Shown piece after piece: positions 23,721 to 36,039 of a stretch of DNA of 64,000 nt (position 1 is its first letter; every line of letters begins with the position of its first letter). The DNA comes from Setoptus koraiensis (Eukaryota; Arthropoda): assembly GCA_048013815.1 (NCBI GenBank), contig CM106586.1:12834001-12898000 (forward strand). The letters run 5' to 3'. Below the pieces are notes generated by a model that did no database searches, was not told where the DNA came from, and worked only from the letters and a program-made list of their open reading frames with translations. The translations under genes were made by a program, and so were the position numbers.

Positions 23721-25653
23721 ACGTGCGCTATGGTTGTGCCAGGCGAGACTCTCGTTCTTTTGGGGCCAGTTGTTTGGGGCCTGGCACCGCTGTTCGGATT
23801 CGTTCCAATCCGAATAGCGGTAATTGAATTAACGCTGACACACATACTCGCTGACGGCGCGCACCACACACAACAGTTTGCCGGTTGAATAATTGAGCCA
23901 CCAGGCAACAATTCAACCAAAAACAACAACCAAAATATCCATTTAACAAGCTCATATTTATGGATGCATTTTTTTTCGTCCGATACCATTCCATAACGCA
24001 CCGTCGCTCCGCCAGACTCCGGCCTGCCGTTGCTGTCTGCCTGATGGATGGTTCGTCTGTCGGCCCCAACAATGCCCACCGGAGCCACAACGGCCCCCAT
24101 TTGAGGCCCACAAAAATTTATGGGCCTGCACGTAAAAATTTGGCCTGTCTGGCTGCCGGCCAATGGCAGCCGACGCGGCACGTTAGCCGCGCCAGTCACT
24201 TTGATATCCAGTCTAATATCTAGCCACTGGCTAGATATCCGGACAATTGAGTTTTTCACTCGCTCACCTTGGGCCCGCTCATTTTCGCTTGCTGATATAT
24301 AAGACATATCAAGTGAATAGGCAGAGGTAAATTTATTCACAGTTGCCTCGAGCCTCGGCCGGGCGCGTGCCAACCCGTTGGGGTGACACGGGCGCGCAAA
24401 GCTGCCGCAGTGGCCGCGAGAAAAAATCCATTTGTGGATATTCACCAGGGGCCGATATATGGGGCGATATATGAGGCGATATCAATTAGAACGCGGGGCA
24501 CACACACACACACACACGCAATCAAGGCAATTGTGAATATCGGCATTAGCTGGATAATTTCGACATGGAACGGTCATTACATGCTGCCGATTGACACGGA
24601 TTGGCACGTGCCTGGTGCCAATCATGATCGCAGCGCTTGATCGATGAATGCCAATGACGTAGCCGCAGCGGATCGAAGGGGCCCCGTGGCAGCCTCACGA
24701 AGCCACGCAAGGCACTGTGGAACGTGAACGAAACGAGGAGCCAGACGAGGAGCGTTTTGAAGGAGAAAAAAAAAGAGCGAGAGAGCACACAATGTAGATG
24801 CAAATATTAGATAGGACGCGACGCTTACCGGCGTCGCGATTGGTGTCAATGGGGCCCCGGCGCTTAATTGTATGCGATGGCGTCGTTGTACGGTGGCAGT
24901 GGCAAGATGCAAGATTCATTGCTGCCCGCATATCGCCCGGCAGATCGGGCACATTTCAATGGTCAATCGAGTATGATAATGCTGCTGCATCCATACGGGC
25001 ACCGCCACTGGGGCCCCGTTGAGCATGGATTGCCTATCGCTGCTAATCATTTGATGCCGAGCTCGTCAACGGCAACCCCATCCTCTCTCCCTTTCTCTCC
25101 CATCTTTTTCGCCAGCCAGGGAGCAGATGGGTCGACGCTCAGATAGACAGTTGCTCATTGTGTGTATGAACGTCTGATAACGCGCGCGCGCCAAGACAGC
25201 AAGATAAAATGGCACCAAATGAGATGAGATGCGATGAGATAAAGCGACAAAGATGCCAGATAAAACTGAACGATGGCTCGTATGTTTGGGTGTGTGGGCC
25301 ACACAATAAACAACACACAATAACTAACAATCTTATGAATATCTGTATCACGTGTATCTGGTCGTGCAAAATGCGACTATTGTTTGGCCGTTATCGACAG
25401 TTTGGCTCGTTTGTTTATCGTGGCATTGGCCAGACAGTGGTGGAGTGGCTCACTCAACTACAAACAATAGTCCATTAAGATCGAATCAATCTGGCCAAAG
25501 CGCTTGCTCGATTTCTATTGAACAGACGGACCAGAAAATCGTGGAAAGGAGGCCCCAATCGCTTGCATAATGGCGCCACTATTGCGATCCGTTCAATTGA
25601 ACGAAAAAAAATAAGCCTGCTTATACCAACAGGGCGTCCGAGAAACAATTTAA

Positions 25654-25681
25654 ACTGCTTGCGATACTGATCGCAAGCAGT
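25654..25681. repeat. perfect hairpin, 12-bp stem, 4-nt loop
   Basis: ACTGCTTGCGAT (25654-25665) and its exact complement (25670-25681) are separated by ACTG. It is not followed by a T run and there is no gene next to it. Confidence 0.75.
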
Positions 25682-26448
25682 CGCAACGTCGTCGTCGTCG
25701 TCAGACAATTTGTCGGTCAACTTTGCCAGCGGGTCCCAACAGTGACGAAGAGCCCGCATTGTGCACACTGTTGCCAGCAATTTATCGCAAGCCCAGCGGC
25801 AAATATCGGGTCAAGATTCCTGGATATTGTCCGCTCGTCCACTGCCACCATTACTGAGGCCAGATATTACAGGCGAAATGGGGCTACCTAAGCGGCTAAT
25901 AAAAGGCGATTTTGAGATGTCTCTCTCTCTCTCTGTTCAGTTCTCTCGCCTGGTTCAGTCCTCCTTTCAAAACTCTCTGGATCAGAGACTCGGATGGGTA
26001 GCAGCTTGAGAATTGGATCGCATGAGATGAGCGAGCCGTTTATTTCGGCGTTTGGATAACGATCTCTTGAAGCGCCCAGCGGCCTCAGATGTCTGACCAA
26101 TACCAATTCGATATTATCGGGCCAGAGTATGGATTAAAAAGGGGGCCCCGTGGAAGTTGCGCCAAGCAAACTTCTTGAGCCGCCAAATAATAGATAGTGC
26201 GAGCGATATCGAGAGCTTGCATAACGAGCTCTCATCGTCGTATGAGACTCATTGTGCGGCCATCAGTGGAAATAATAGCCAAACAACTATTTAGATGAGT
26301 AAAATCATTGCATTATTCATAAAAGTGACAGTTACAACGAAAGTGGGCAGAAATATTGAAACGTGCATTATGTGGGGCGCCCACACAAATATACGTGTAT
26401 GATACGATAATTTGTATAATACGAATGCCCGCAACCTTGGGGCCCAGC

Positions 26449-26498
26449 GGGTAACAATACGCACCAAATGGCTCGCCATTTGGTGCGTATTGTTATCC
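26449..26498. repeat. near-perfect palindrome, 24-bp arms, 2-nt centre
   Basis: Arms 26449-26472 and 26475-26498 pair along 24 positions with one G-T type mismatch; the inner 21 bp are exact. The left arm includes TAACAATACGCACCAAATGG, which is not low-complexity, so chance is very unlikely. The flanks share no further symmetry and there are no target-site duplications. Confidence 0.9.
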
Positions 26499-29400
26499 AC
26501 TGCCCAACACAACTGGCGAGCCGATGCCGCAACCAAATCAAATTTTGCTCTCGCCAGCAGTCTGGCCAGTGGCCAGTGGCCAGTAATACTACATATGGCT
26601 CTCAGATAATAATGATGTTTCTGCTCACAACATACAATGTCATCACATAAGTCACCATCAGTTTCTCCGACTCCATTTATCATGTCCATTTAGAATGATC
26701 CAGTCACTGGATCCATCCAGTGGCCAGCTCAGCGGTTTATTATCCCGGTCTGGGCCCCACACAACTACTGTGTGCTGGGGCATGGTGCCAGTGTCGTCGT
26801 TGCGGGCACAGTCAACAAATCAAACAGCAAATGATTACGTGCAACAATGCCCAAATGGAAAGCCGCAGGCTCGAGCTGAGGTTTGGGGCCAATGGGCAAC
26901 GGACAGTTGCGAGTTGCAACGACACAGTGTCTCGATCACGCACACAACAAAAACTCTAATCCCGACAGAGAGTCAGACAGAGAGCCTCTGTCAAAGAGGG
27001 ACAAAGTCACACAGAAAAGTAAACAGTTAACCATTTTCAATTATGGCACACACACACACTCGCTATAAGTAGTATGTGTTTTTGGGGCACCCAACACACA
27101 AACTCCATCTTCTATTACGTAATTCACTGCTGCTGCTGGCGGACTCCCGGCGGGCCCCAAACAATTTTGATCAACTTCCGCAACTGGCATAATCTCGCTT
27201 TTTCGGCTCGATGGCTGGCTGTGCCATTTCATTTGGGCCAGCTCCTTGTCGATCGCTTGATCTGGCTGCCGCTGATGATGACGACGACGACCCAGTTGGT
27301 CCTTTTAACTTGATCACCAACCGGCCACTTGATCGCATATCGTGCCACCACATCTTGTAGCATCCCATCGTATGGCACCGCATCTCATCTCGTCTCGAAG
27401 CCCGGCCTAACCAATTGGTGGCAAGACGCACACACTCGGGGCCCCGATGATTGGCCTTTTAACGAACCGGTCCCTTCGAGAGTTTCTGGTGAACGAGTGG
27501 GCGACTTTGCCCGAAATTGAGCCCCCTTCAGAGTCTGAACTTCAGACAACGAGCTCATCAGCTTGCAGCCGCCGACAACAACGACGATGAGGGCGGCGGT
27601 GGCGGCGGCGGCAATGAGGGCGAAATACAATTTCGTTTATAAAAGTTCAGCGATCCCGAGAGCCAGAAGTGGCCAAAAGACTCGAGTAAGTGTCGGCTCC
27701 TGTAGCCACTCGTAAAGCTCGTATCGTTCAGCGGCCCCTGTGTCCATCATTAGGATAATGCCCAAAATAAGAGCAAGGAAATTCCTTGGCGGCGCCCACA
27801 GCACCAGCGATGTCTCGTACGTAACGGAGTATCGGTAATGCCGAGGCGGCGCCTCAACTGTTCAAGAGCTCACCTAATTCGCAGCATTTGGCGCTGCTGC
27901 ACCAACAGTCTGTAGAGCTGTCACTCTGATTAGGTGTGCCAGCTATCTAATTATTGCCAGAGTATCATGGACGTTGTTTATGTCCGGTCGTTGGGATTAA
28001 TTAACTGGCACAATTTGTAAACACGTAGTGTGCCCAATCAGACAAACAGCGGCCAGAAAGTCAGCCGAGAAGGCAAAGGGGCGCCCTCTTTTTCTTTCAA
28101 ACTACGCACTCCGTGGTGCAAAGTCTGTAGACTACAGCGGGCTGGGGACTTAGTGAAGATCGCCATGGAAACTGGTCTACATTAGTGTCACTTGTGCCAG
28201 AATTAATTACGGCCCAGCTAAAAACCCGCTCGCCGCCCCAGTTGAGGCTCGTCAGCGCGCTATTAGAGCTTCTGCAATGAATTTTCCAGTGAGGCCCGCG
28301 CGAATGGATGTTTTTTCCTCCTTTGTAAAGTCCAAGGAAGACCCCCATTCAGACTCTGAATTTCAGAGCCCCAGAATCAGGGGTGAACAAACGTCTGAGA
28401 CTGGTCGATACACTGACACACACAACGACTATTGCTGCATCAGATATGCCTATGTCTGTCACATTCAGCATTATCCTGGGGCGCCCCCGACGCACAAACT
28501 GCGCCATAAATCATGCCGTTTCACTGGATAAAAGCAATGAAAGGATTGCTTTGTCCGACAATATATGCCTCTGTTCAGCGGGTCCCATCGCGGACAATTG
28601 CGCCGAGTTGATTTCATTTGCATTGCAGCGCGCGTCAGGTTGCTTCGTATGAGAATGTGCGTGCCTGCGAACGCATAATTGCGTTTTATCTGATCTAGAT
28701 CTGGCCCCAGTGTGCATTGCAAATTTGAATACATATATGCTGCCTGTGTGCACATCATAAAGGAGATACGCAGATGAGTAGCAGCACCTTGGCGATTTAC
28801 TATTACAACAGGCTAAACAAACTAACAATTTTCAAGACACACGAGTGTGCTCTGGCGGGCGCTGACAGAATTGTTCACAAGTGTCATACTGAGGACCTGG
28901 CAAACTGAAAGATTTAATCTTATCTCTGGCGAGACTGATTATTGATTTGAAGGCTGCATCTGCACACCTACAACAACAGCAGCAACAGCAACCACGGCAA
29001 CAGCAACAACAACCACGCCAAAACCAGCGGCGCCAGCGACAACAGCAACTGTATCAACATAAATGTAAATAGAGGCCCCTCATGCGGGCACCCATCGCTT
29101 TTCTATGCTTAATATTATTGTTATTATTATGTGACACACCCTCGTTGGCATTGAATTCTTTCACTTTCCATTACTATCTAGTTACATTATACCATAAATC
29201 ACTGTAATAGCATTATCACCCCCAAGTGGCAAACAACCAACGACTGGCTAGCTGTCGGGCCGGCATCCATTCGTGAGCGACCACGCAAAAGGTAGAGGCA
29301 AACACCGAAATGTTGCCGGCCTGTTGGCTGTCGAAATGGATGACGAAAATAACGGACTTTGAAAAAATTCCAGTATGCTCGTAGTTGAGCCGGCAACACA

Positions 29401-30552
29401 GTCCGAGCCACGCTGTTTGCTGTTGCTTGGTTCCTCTCGATCATTCGGTGCGAAAGGAACCAAAAACAAAACTAATCTGCTCTGAGTTCTCGAGCCGAAA
29501 ATGAGCGATCCTGCAAGATAACAGCGGATGATCGTCAGAGATAACAGAATTGGTGGTTGAAAGCAAATGTCGGACATCCAAAGGTCGGATTTTTTCTTTC
29601 TGTTGCTCTTTGCCAGCCATTCAGATCATTCAGAAATGGGTCGTTCAGATTATTTTGAAACAGTTTTCGCTTTTTTCCTGGCAATTCATGAAAGCATACC
29701 ATGTTCTTCGGTTTTCATCACACAAAAGATGCAGCTCCGTTGTTTTCGGCAGCAGCAAATTTGGCTTACAAGACGTTTCTAGGTAGGTTTGGTGTAACTA
29801 CAAATTTCGCGAGTTATCAGTGAACCAGAAACACATTTCACTTGGCAGCCTCATTCTCTAATGATGATTCCTAATTATCCCCATGAGTGTAATATCTCCT
29901 GCAACCAGCTGATATTAGTCTGAATATTGATTTCGCATTTTGCTATTCGCAACTTTTCCACTAGCTGCCGATCTACTGGGGATTTGCAATGTACACTGTG
30001 TCACAGTGACTGTGAGCTGTTGGTCGGTATTCCTGATAATTTTCATTACCATTAATCAGCGACGAATGGCCTGATTAGCGAGTCTAATTGAAGCGCGAAG
30101 TCATCATGAATTATTCTAAACTCTATGGCGTAACAGTAGCGATCGTTTACGCCACCTAATAACGTTTGAACGAATCAATATTCTATTCAAATGAGCTATA
30201 TAAATAGTGACATCAGAATAGACGTCGCAAACATTGCAGGCTGGTCGGCAGCTAGAAACGCCGCAAACGATGATAAAACTGTGAGCTCCAAGAGACAGTT
30301 GACGGTGTTTTATCGTTAGTAGAAATGCAACGAAAGCGAAGTTATTCCATCGACACAATGAAAAATTTGTTTTTTTTTTGTGTTTTGAGATGGCACAATG
30401 GGGCCGGCATTGATTGGGGTATGAGATATAGTAAAAAAAAAGACTCTGGGCCTCTCCGCAGACTCGGCCACTAGAGGGCGGAAAATTTTCTAAAGAATTG
30501 TCCGTTTTTTATTGTTTGCGGAACAAAGGATACCAGTCAAGTCGGTCATGGT

Positions 30553-31580
30553 CTACTTGATTATATGGTGCGCTGCTGGCTGTTGTTGCGCGTTATATAA
30601 ATTATTGTAGATGCTCAATTCGGACATTTGTTGTGCCTCGCCGGGATATTTCTCCTGCGCGCCGTAGTGTACTGGACCGTCAGACTCGTAAATCATTGGC
30701 TCAAGCTGATGCGGATATTCGCCAGTTGAGGCCTCGTCTTGTTTCACGGGCGCCGACTGAGGCCCGCGATAATCGTGGTAATGTTGTTTTGTCTGAGTAT
30801 GAGGAATGTAGTCAACTGAATCCTCCTGGTATTGTTGCTGTTGCTCCTGCTGGTAGTTAGGAAAAGAAGGGTGAGCCAGACTTTCTTGGTTGTATCGTTG
30901 TCTGTTCGCCAGTTCTAGTATGCTCATAAAATCCTGGGATTGTCCGTTACTTTTGTATGCTGAGTTGTCATGGCCCGAACTGGTCACCGGATATGAGGCG
31001 GGCTGATAGCTGCTGGCCAAGTTAGTTGGTTCATAGTCGGATGTAGCTGTACCACTTTGTTGATAGCCTTCACTGGATTGTGTCTGGTGTTTTACGGTGA
31101 TTGGATATTGAAAAAAAAAACAGAAACGAAAGCTCGGTTTTAGTCTGACAAGTTTGACTTATCAATTGATGACGAATTGACGTCGAGCGACAGCGACCTC
31201 ATTTGCATCCGAGCTACTTACAGACCATAACAGTGGCAAGTATTGTCGGCCAATCAGCCGATACAGCGACGTTGTTTGTGGCGGCGGATATTGGTGAGAC
31301 GAAAACAGCGCAGCCGCTCCAAATGAGCTTCCGGTGGCCAATAGGACAATTGTGCACAAACACTAGAGCGATGTAGAGACGGCGAATGTTATAAGATTGC
31401 CATGTTCAAATTATTGTATCGATGTTGTTTTGTGTTCTTGTATTGTAATTAGACAAAATTATTTTTGCATAAATACACTGTATAAACACATTGCATAAAC
31501 ACATTGCATAAATACATTGCATAAATACGTTTAATAAATACATTGTTTAAATTACTCACTGATTTGAGATCGAGAAACAT
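30553..31580 (-). CDS. secreted Gln/Tyr/Ser-rich protein (3 exons)
   Basis: Exons 31560-31580, 31222-31362 and 30553-31083 join in phase 0 (donors TCA|GTGAGT and TCT|GTAAGT; acceptors CTCTAG|TGT and CACCAG|ACA), giving 230 aa. Exon 1 encodes only MFLDLKS. Exon 2 continues CLCTIVLLATGSSFGAAA, completing a signal peptide split by an intron, the usual plan of arthropod cuticle and other exported structural proteins. The mature chain is low in hydrophobics and rich in Gln, Tyr, Ser, Pro and His (YQQEQQQQYQEDSVDY, HYHDYRGPQSAP). It has no cysteine-rich domain and no chitin-binding consensus that I can see. It may be a cuticle, glue or matrix component. AATAAA lies at plus-strand 30508-30513, just past the stop. 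A TATA-Inr promoter lies upstream. Confidence 0.75.
31468..31548. repeat. 14-bp tandem repeat in first intron
   Basis: Five or six copies of ACATTGCATAAATA lie inside the first intron (31363-31559) of the secreted Gln/Tyr-rich gene, between exons 1 and 2. Confidence 0.75.
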
Positions 31581-31681
31581 GATGAAATACAGTTGCTGTG
31601 GTCCCTTTTGAACTAGCTCAATCAATAGTTATACTGTCTATCAATTGGCCCGATTTTGAAATAACTGAAATGAACGCGACT

Positions 31682-31716
31682 ACTGAGCACCATTGATGAA
31701 ATCGTTTCCTTTTATA
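31682..31716 (-). promoter_or_regulatory. TATA box plus TCAGT initiator
   Basis: On the minus strand GGTATAAAAGG carries TATAAAA at 31716-31710, and TCAGT follows at 31686-31682, placing the A of the initiator 32 bp downstream. That is the canonical arthropod TATA-to-Inr distance. It predicts a 5' UTR of about 105 nt for the secreted Gln/Tyr-rich gene. Confidence 0.75.
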
Positions 31717-32316
31717 CCCCATGGCTCGACACAAAATAACGCTCGATTGTAACGGTTTGCGATCATGAGAGTCTGGTTCCGTTTATTAACCATTTACTAT
31801 GTTTTCATGATAATGATCTAGACAGGTAGTGCTGGTTCGACCTGGCCAGCGATCGGCGCAAAAGGCCAGCTACAAAACAGCTCTAGACGCCGATGAAAAT
31901 GTGGCTAGACATCGCTAATATCGAATACGAACAAACACTTTCAAGTTCTTTTAAGTAGCAACGATAATGAGCAAAGATTCAAGAAGCGACTAGACAACCT
32001 GTGTCGCTTGTCACCTTCGGCAAGCTACAGCTAATGAGCGACAGCGTACATTCTGTTTCGAGGCTGTTTCCGTTATGAGCAGGCTCCATCGGCGAGCCAA
32101 TCCTCGATCGGCAACCATGTTTGCGTATCTATGTTGAACACACAGACACATAAATAAATAACGGTCTTCCCATTGGCGGCATCAAGGCATCGAGCTTGTG
32201 TGTTTGGCGAGACTCAAGCGACTCATAAACAGCAGACGACTCAATTTGAGCTGACCATTGAGGCAGCGATTGTGTGTGAAATAATACAGTACAACTTGTA
32301 CATACATTCCCAATAA

Positions 32317-32347
<31 letters not shown>

Positions 32348-34086
32348 AATAATAATTATGATGTCAGATAATTAGGGAAGTCAGCTTTGGATGCACCTGT
32401 TGTTAGATACAATCACGCAAACAATTATTGCCCATGTAATTATATGCACAATGGCGACCGGTGAGCACACCGACAACTACAACTTCAATTTGTTATGGTC
32501 AAGCGACTCAACTGTCACAGACAGCTGTCTGGAAGCTGCCTTGCAACTGTTAGCTAACTGTGACTAGAAAATTGATTATGTAATGCTGTTTTTGTGTTGT
32601 TTGTTGCCTGTTCCATCATGGAACATCTTCGCTAGTGACAACACATACACACACAAACACGACGCCTGTCGGCCAATCAAATGTTGTTGCCGAGACACTG
32701 TGAAAACAACATTTGACAGTCGCAACTTTTGTTGCACCACTTTGTAAATGGCAAATGGCGCGACACAAACATTACCATTGACATCACAATCACAACAACT
32801 TGCTGCCGCTTGTCTTATCGACACTGATAAATCTAATCTTTGCCCATCAATGCGAGTGATGACTTTGACGAGGCTCACTCACTCTCTCTCTCCATCTATC
32901 TCTTTCTATATCACATTAACATTTACATGACCACTCTGCCCGATGTATAATGAGTAAATTGAGAATAAATATCAAGTCAAAAGGATCAATGCACTGGGTA
33001 TCGATCGGCAACGCGATAACTTATCTTGATTGATACAACACACAATTGCTAATCTTTCGGCGTACAATACTAATTACCTTAATACCTCACCGATACATGG
33101 AAAAATTTTTAAAAACAAGTTTGTCTAAATTGTTAATTAGATCCAGCTACTGCATTGGCTACTGTGGATTTATCCAATGTTTGCCATCATCAGGCTATGT
33201 GTTTATTCGACCAAAAGAGAGAGATCTGTTTTCATGAACAATGATAACTAGCGCATCTTCAGCTCAAATTTGAAAATTTTAATCTGTCCACAGCTCAATA
33301 AGCCACTCACAAATCAGCAACGATTGATGAAGAAGTCTTGCCAACCTTGATCGTCACCAATAATCACGTGGTATATTATCGATAAAAATGTACTCTCCAA
33401 GGTCGATCGCCTATCGACCACTTCGTCCGTAATGGTTCACCTTTCAATACGGATCGTTTATTATGGTCATCATTTGACGTATCACACACGCTCTTGTTGT
33501 ATTTGACGCCAAAATGAACCATCTTTATATCAGGTTATCAGTCTTTCTCTTGTATCGATCGCAATCTAATCATCATAATCGGAGGCAACCTCCAGTTAAT
33601 GCTGAAGAAGATAAGACAATGTATCGATACCCGTCACTTTCTGTAAATTCACACACATTTACACAGTGGGCACAAGATCCAGCACACTCTGTTGAAAATT
33701 CAAAAGCCCTTGAAAGAAAATGTTGATATCAATAAATAATTTACTTGTGCCTCATTACTGTCTATAACTCTGGATATTCGATCATCTAATATACACCATT
33801 GATTAATCTCAATCTTAGAATTTTATATACACATATATAAATTAAATAAATATACAATCACGTCGTTCTGTCTCTATTTTATCTATCATGCTATATCAAT
33901 GACTATGCAATGTGTTAGCGAATGATTATAGTCGTCACAAGACACGCTAATCAATCAAAGGTGCTGTATGGATAGACGGTAGAAAATTGAAAGATTCTAT
34001 TCAATGTGACTTGAAAGCAACTATGGTCATTGGTATCAATAAGATTCCTCCTAATTGATCGATCTTAATCAACGCTCACAAACACC
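31717..34086. other. intergenic, no strong gene
   Basis: About 2.4 kb between a minus-strand and a plus-strand gene. It contains a GAT trinucleotide run at about 32317-32342, a 12-bp stem with a 16-nt loop at 32677-32716, and one weak small frame (33514-33726, listed separately). Confidence 0.5.
33514..33726 (+). CDS. possible small protein, 70 aa
   Basis: A frame from ATG 33514 with a mildly hydrophobic N terminus (MNHLYIRLSVFLLY), followed by a polar chain. AATAAA at 33731-33736 starts 5 bp after the stop. There is no homology I recognise and no promoter motif. It may be chance. Confidence 0.25.
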   Translation: MNHLYIRLSVFLLYRSQSNHHNRRQPPVNAEEDKTMYRYPSLSVNSHTFTQWAQDPAHSVENSKALERKC

Positions 34087-35964
34087 ATGTCCTCAAAAGA
34101 TTCATCAATTTTATCAAGAACCATACGCAAGGGAAAAAGTGATACTGACGTTTTTAAGTTCATCATCTATTTTTATATCATTCATGCTCTGACATTACAA
34201 AACTTGAGTTTGGCTGACATCATATTTGTAAGTACATAACAATCAGTGTCCAAAGAGAAAATTCTTCGCTAAAATACGTTCTCATCGTTCAATACCTTAC
34301 TTTAATACTCACTTTAATTATATTCTATATTATATGGCACAAAATAGATATCGAAGAATAACAAAACGGAAGCCATCTTTGAAAATACAGATTTACCTTT
34401 TGGAAAGTTGACCTACGTAGGTTTGAGGGTATGTGTAATGGAATAGCACCTTGTAATATGTTGATTGAGGCTAATCTTGTATGTCCGTACTAATAGATTG
34501 AAAACTGCCCCCACCTATACTCTACAGGGTAAGATAAAGGTCGCTGAGCCTGACGAATATGCATGTTCACCTATCACGCCACCTCCAATCAAGAATGGTG
34601 ATCCGTGGCGAAAAGAGAATTGGATTGCCTTAATTAGAAGATCATCTTGTTCGTTTGAGGTTAAAGTAAGAATGGCCATGATGTCCAACTATCAAGCCGT
34701 GATAATTCAAAATCATCAGGATTCATCGATGAAGACAACCATTTTAGATATCATAGGAATTCCGTCAGAAGCAGCTAATCGAAATATTGACAATAACTAC
34801 GGCGATAATGTTCTCAGAAGAAAAGACACTCAATCAATACCCACTAATCAAAACAATGGTACAAAGACCACATATACAATTGCAGACGCTGATGAGTTTG
34901 TGCGCGGGTCTCAAGTGAATATACCGGCGGTTATGGTTACCTATCTAGACGGTTTCCTCATTCGAGAACACTATATCAGTTCTCCCAAGGACTACACAAT
35001 CATCTTGGCAGCAAGGTAAACACATGACGTTCATTGTCAATAATTTACTATCCGCAAATGAACTTTTGAACAAGTAACTCATATACTAATTGCCTGAGAA
35101 ACTCCATCACTATTGTTGATCCCTTTAAAACTAATTTAACATATATACAAACTACGATTCTAGTAGCAATGAACTGCCATTAAGTGCCTATTTTTTCCCG
35201 TTCACAACGGTGTTTGTAGTCTGCCTATTCATAGTCGGCACCTTCATCGTAAGTAGAGTATCTTATAATGTTTTGTCACAACAGTACATCACAATCATCA
35301 TAACTTTGTGCCTCTATTGTGACTTTGTCCAGATTATTAAATTTTCAGGCAGCAGCAGGCGTCGAAAGCGGCGTAGGCTCAGCACCAAGGACCTGAAACA
35401 ATTGAAAACTTTAAGATACTCTCTAGACATGTCCTGCAAATACGAAACTTGCGCTATTTGCATCGAAGACTATAGAGAAGGCGACCAACTACGAGTATTG
35501 CCATGCCACCACGGTGAGTTTCATTTTTGCCCAGTTAAATATCGTTTATCAGTGATCACCATAGAGACCAAGTAAACTGATTTGTTTATATCTTGTTTTC
35601 AGCATTCCACGCAAAATGCGTCGATCCTTGGCTCACAGGAAACCGTTGCGTCTGTCCTATTTGTAACGCCAGAGTCAATTATAGTTGCATCAGGACGGAC
35701 TCAGATTTTTCGGGTCCCGGACACGGCATCAGATTTGGTCAACAGGATCGTAATGTCGAGGGTGTTGATGGTGGCATCAATAGATCAGCTCAAACCACTG
35801 GCCATACCAATAATTGCAATAGAAGCCCTAGTCATCATGAAAACACGCCACTCCTTCAAGGGAGAGCGAATTCTACTTCACTGTCCACCACAATACACAG
35901 TAACTCCATATCTCCTTCTCGTACTAATCGCTACGTTATGATGCCAAAAGATATACTAGCATAG
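34087..35964 (+). CDS. RNF13: PA-TM-RING E3 ubiquitin ligase, RNF13/RNF167 type
   Basis: Six exons: 34087-34227, 34348-34428, 34528-35015, 35164-35248, 35333-35513 and 35603-35964. All have GT-AG ends and compatible phases (0,0,2,0,1), giving 445 aa. Exon 1 supplies a hydrophobic leader (FKFIIYFYIIHAL). The luminal protease-associated domain spans exons 2-3 (DEYACSPITPPP, LIRRSSCSFEVKV). A TM segment is in exon 4 (TTVFVVCLFIVGTFI), then a basic stop RRRKRRR. The RING-H2 runs CAICIEDY...LPCHHAFHAKCVDPW...CPIC, interrupted by the last intron. The tail has HENTPLL, matching the acidic-dileucine EHTPLL of RNF13 that sorts it to endolysosomes. It would ubiquitinate endosomal/lysosomal or ER-stress targets. 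The exon 4 acceptor is TAGTAG, a tandem NAGNAG site that could add or drop one Ser. Confidence 0.92.
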
Positions 35965-36039
35965 CTGTTTATTAGAAAATATAGCCGCTGTTATATCTCT
36001 TCTTTTTTTAGATTTTCAATTTTAAATCATCAACCATCA

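Larger units (their letters stand above)
11788..30552. other. 18.7-kb gene-free, repeat-rich region
   Basis: No open frame here has an ATG start together with a recognisable domain or convincing composition. Long frames are low-complexity translations of CAA, GCC or GGAGCC repeats. About 18-28 kb is visibly GC-richer than the flanks and contains many GGGCCC-type motifs. The region holds minisatellites, two palindromes with arms of 21 bp or more, and many bZIP-type TTRCGTAA sites. It lies upstream of both PKD (-) and downstream of the secreted Gln/Tyr-rich gene (-), so it is probably PKD 5' sequence: promoter, non-coding exons or long 5' introns. A good minus-strand donor (CAAG|GTGAGT) sits near 16190, after a Ser-rich frame without an ATG. 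Confidence 0.6.

Noticed and set aside
23053-24445. Minus-strand frames of 221 and 326 codons
   Set aside because: They run through GGAGCC and GCGACGCC-CAA repeats and GC-rich DNA in which stop codons are rare. There is no domain, and the composition follows the repeats.
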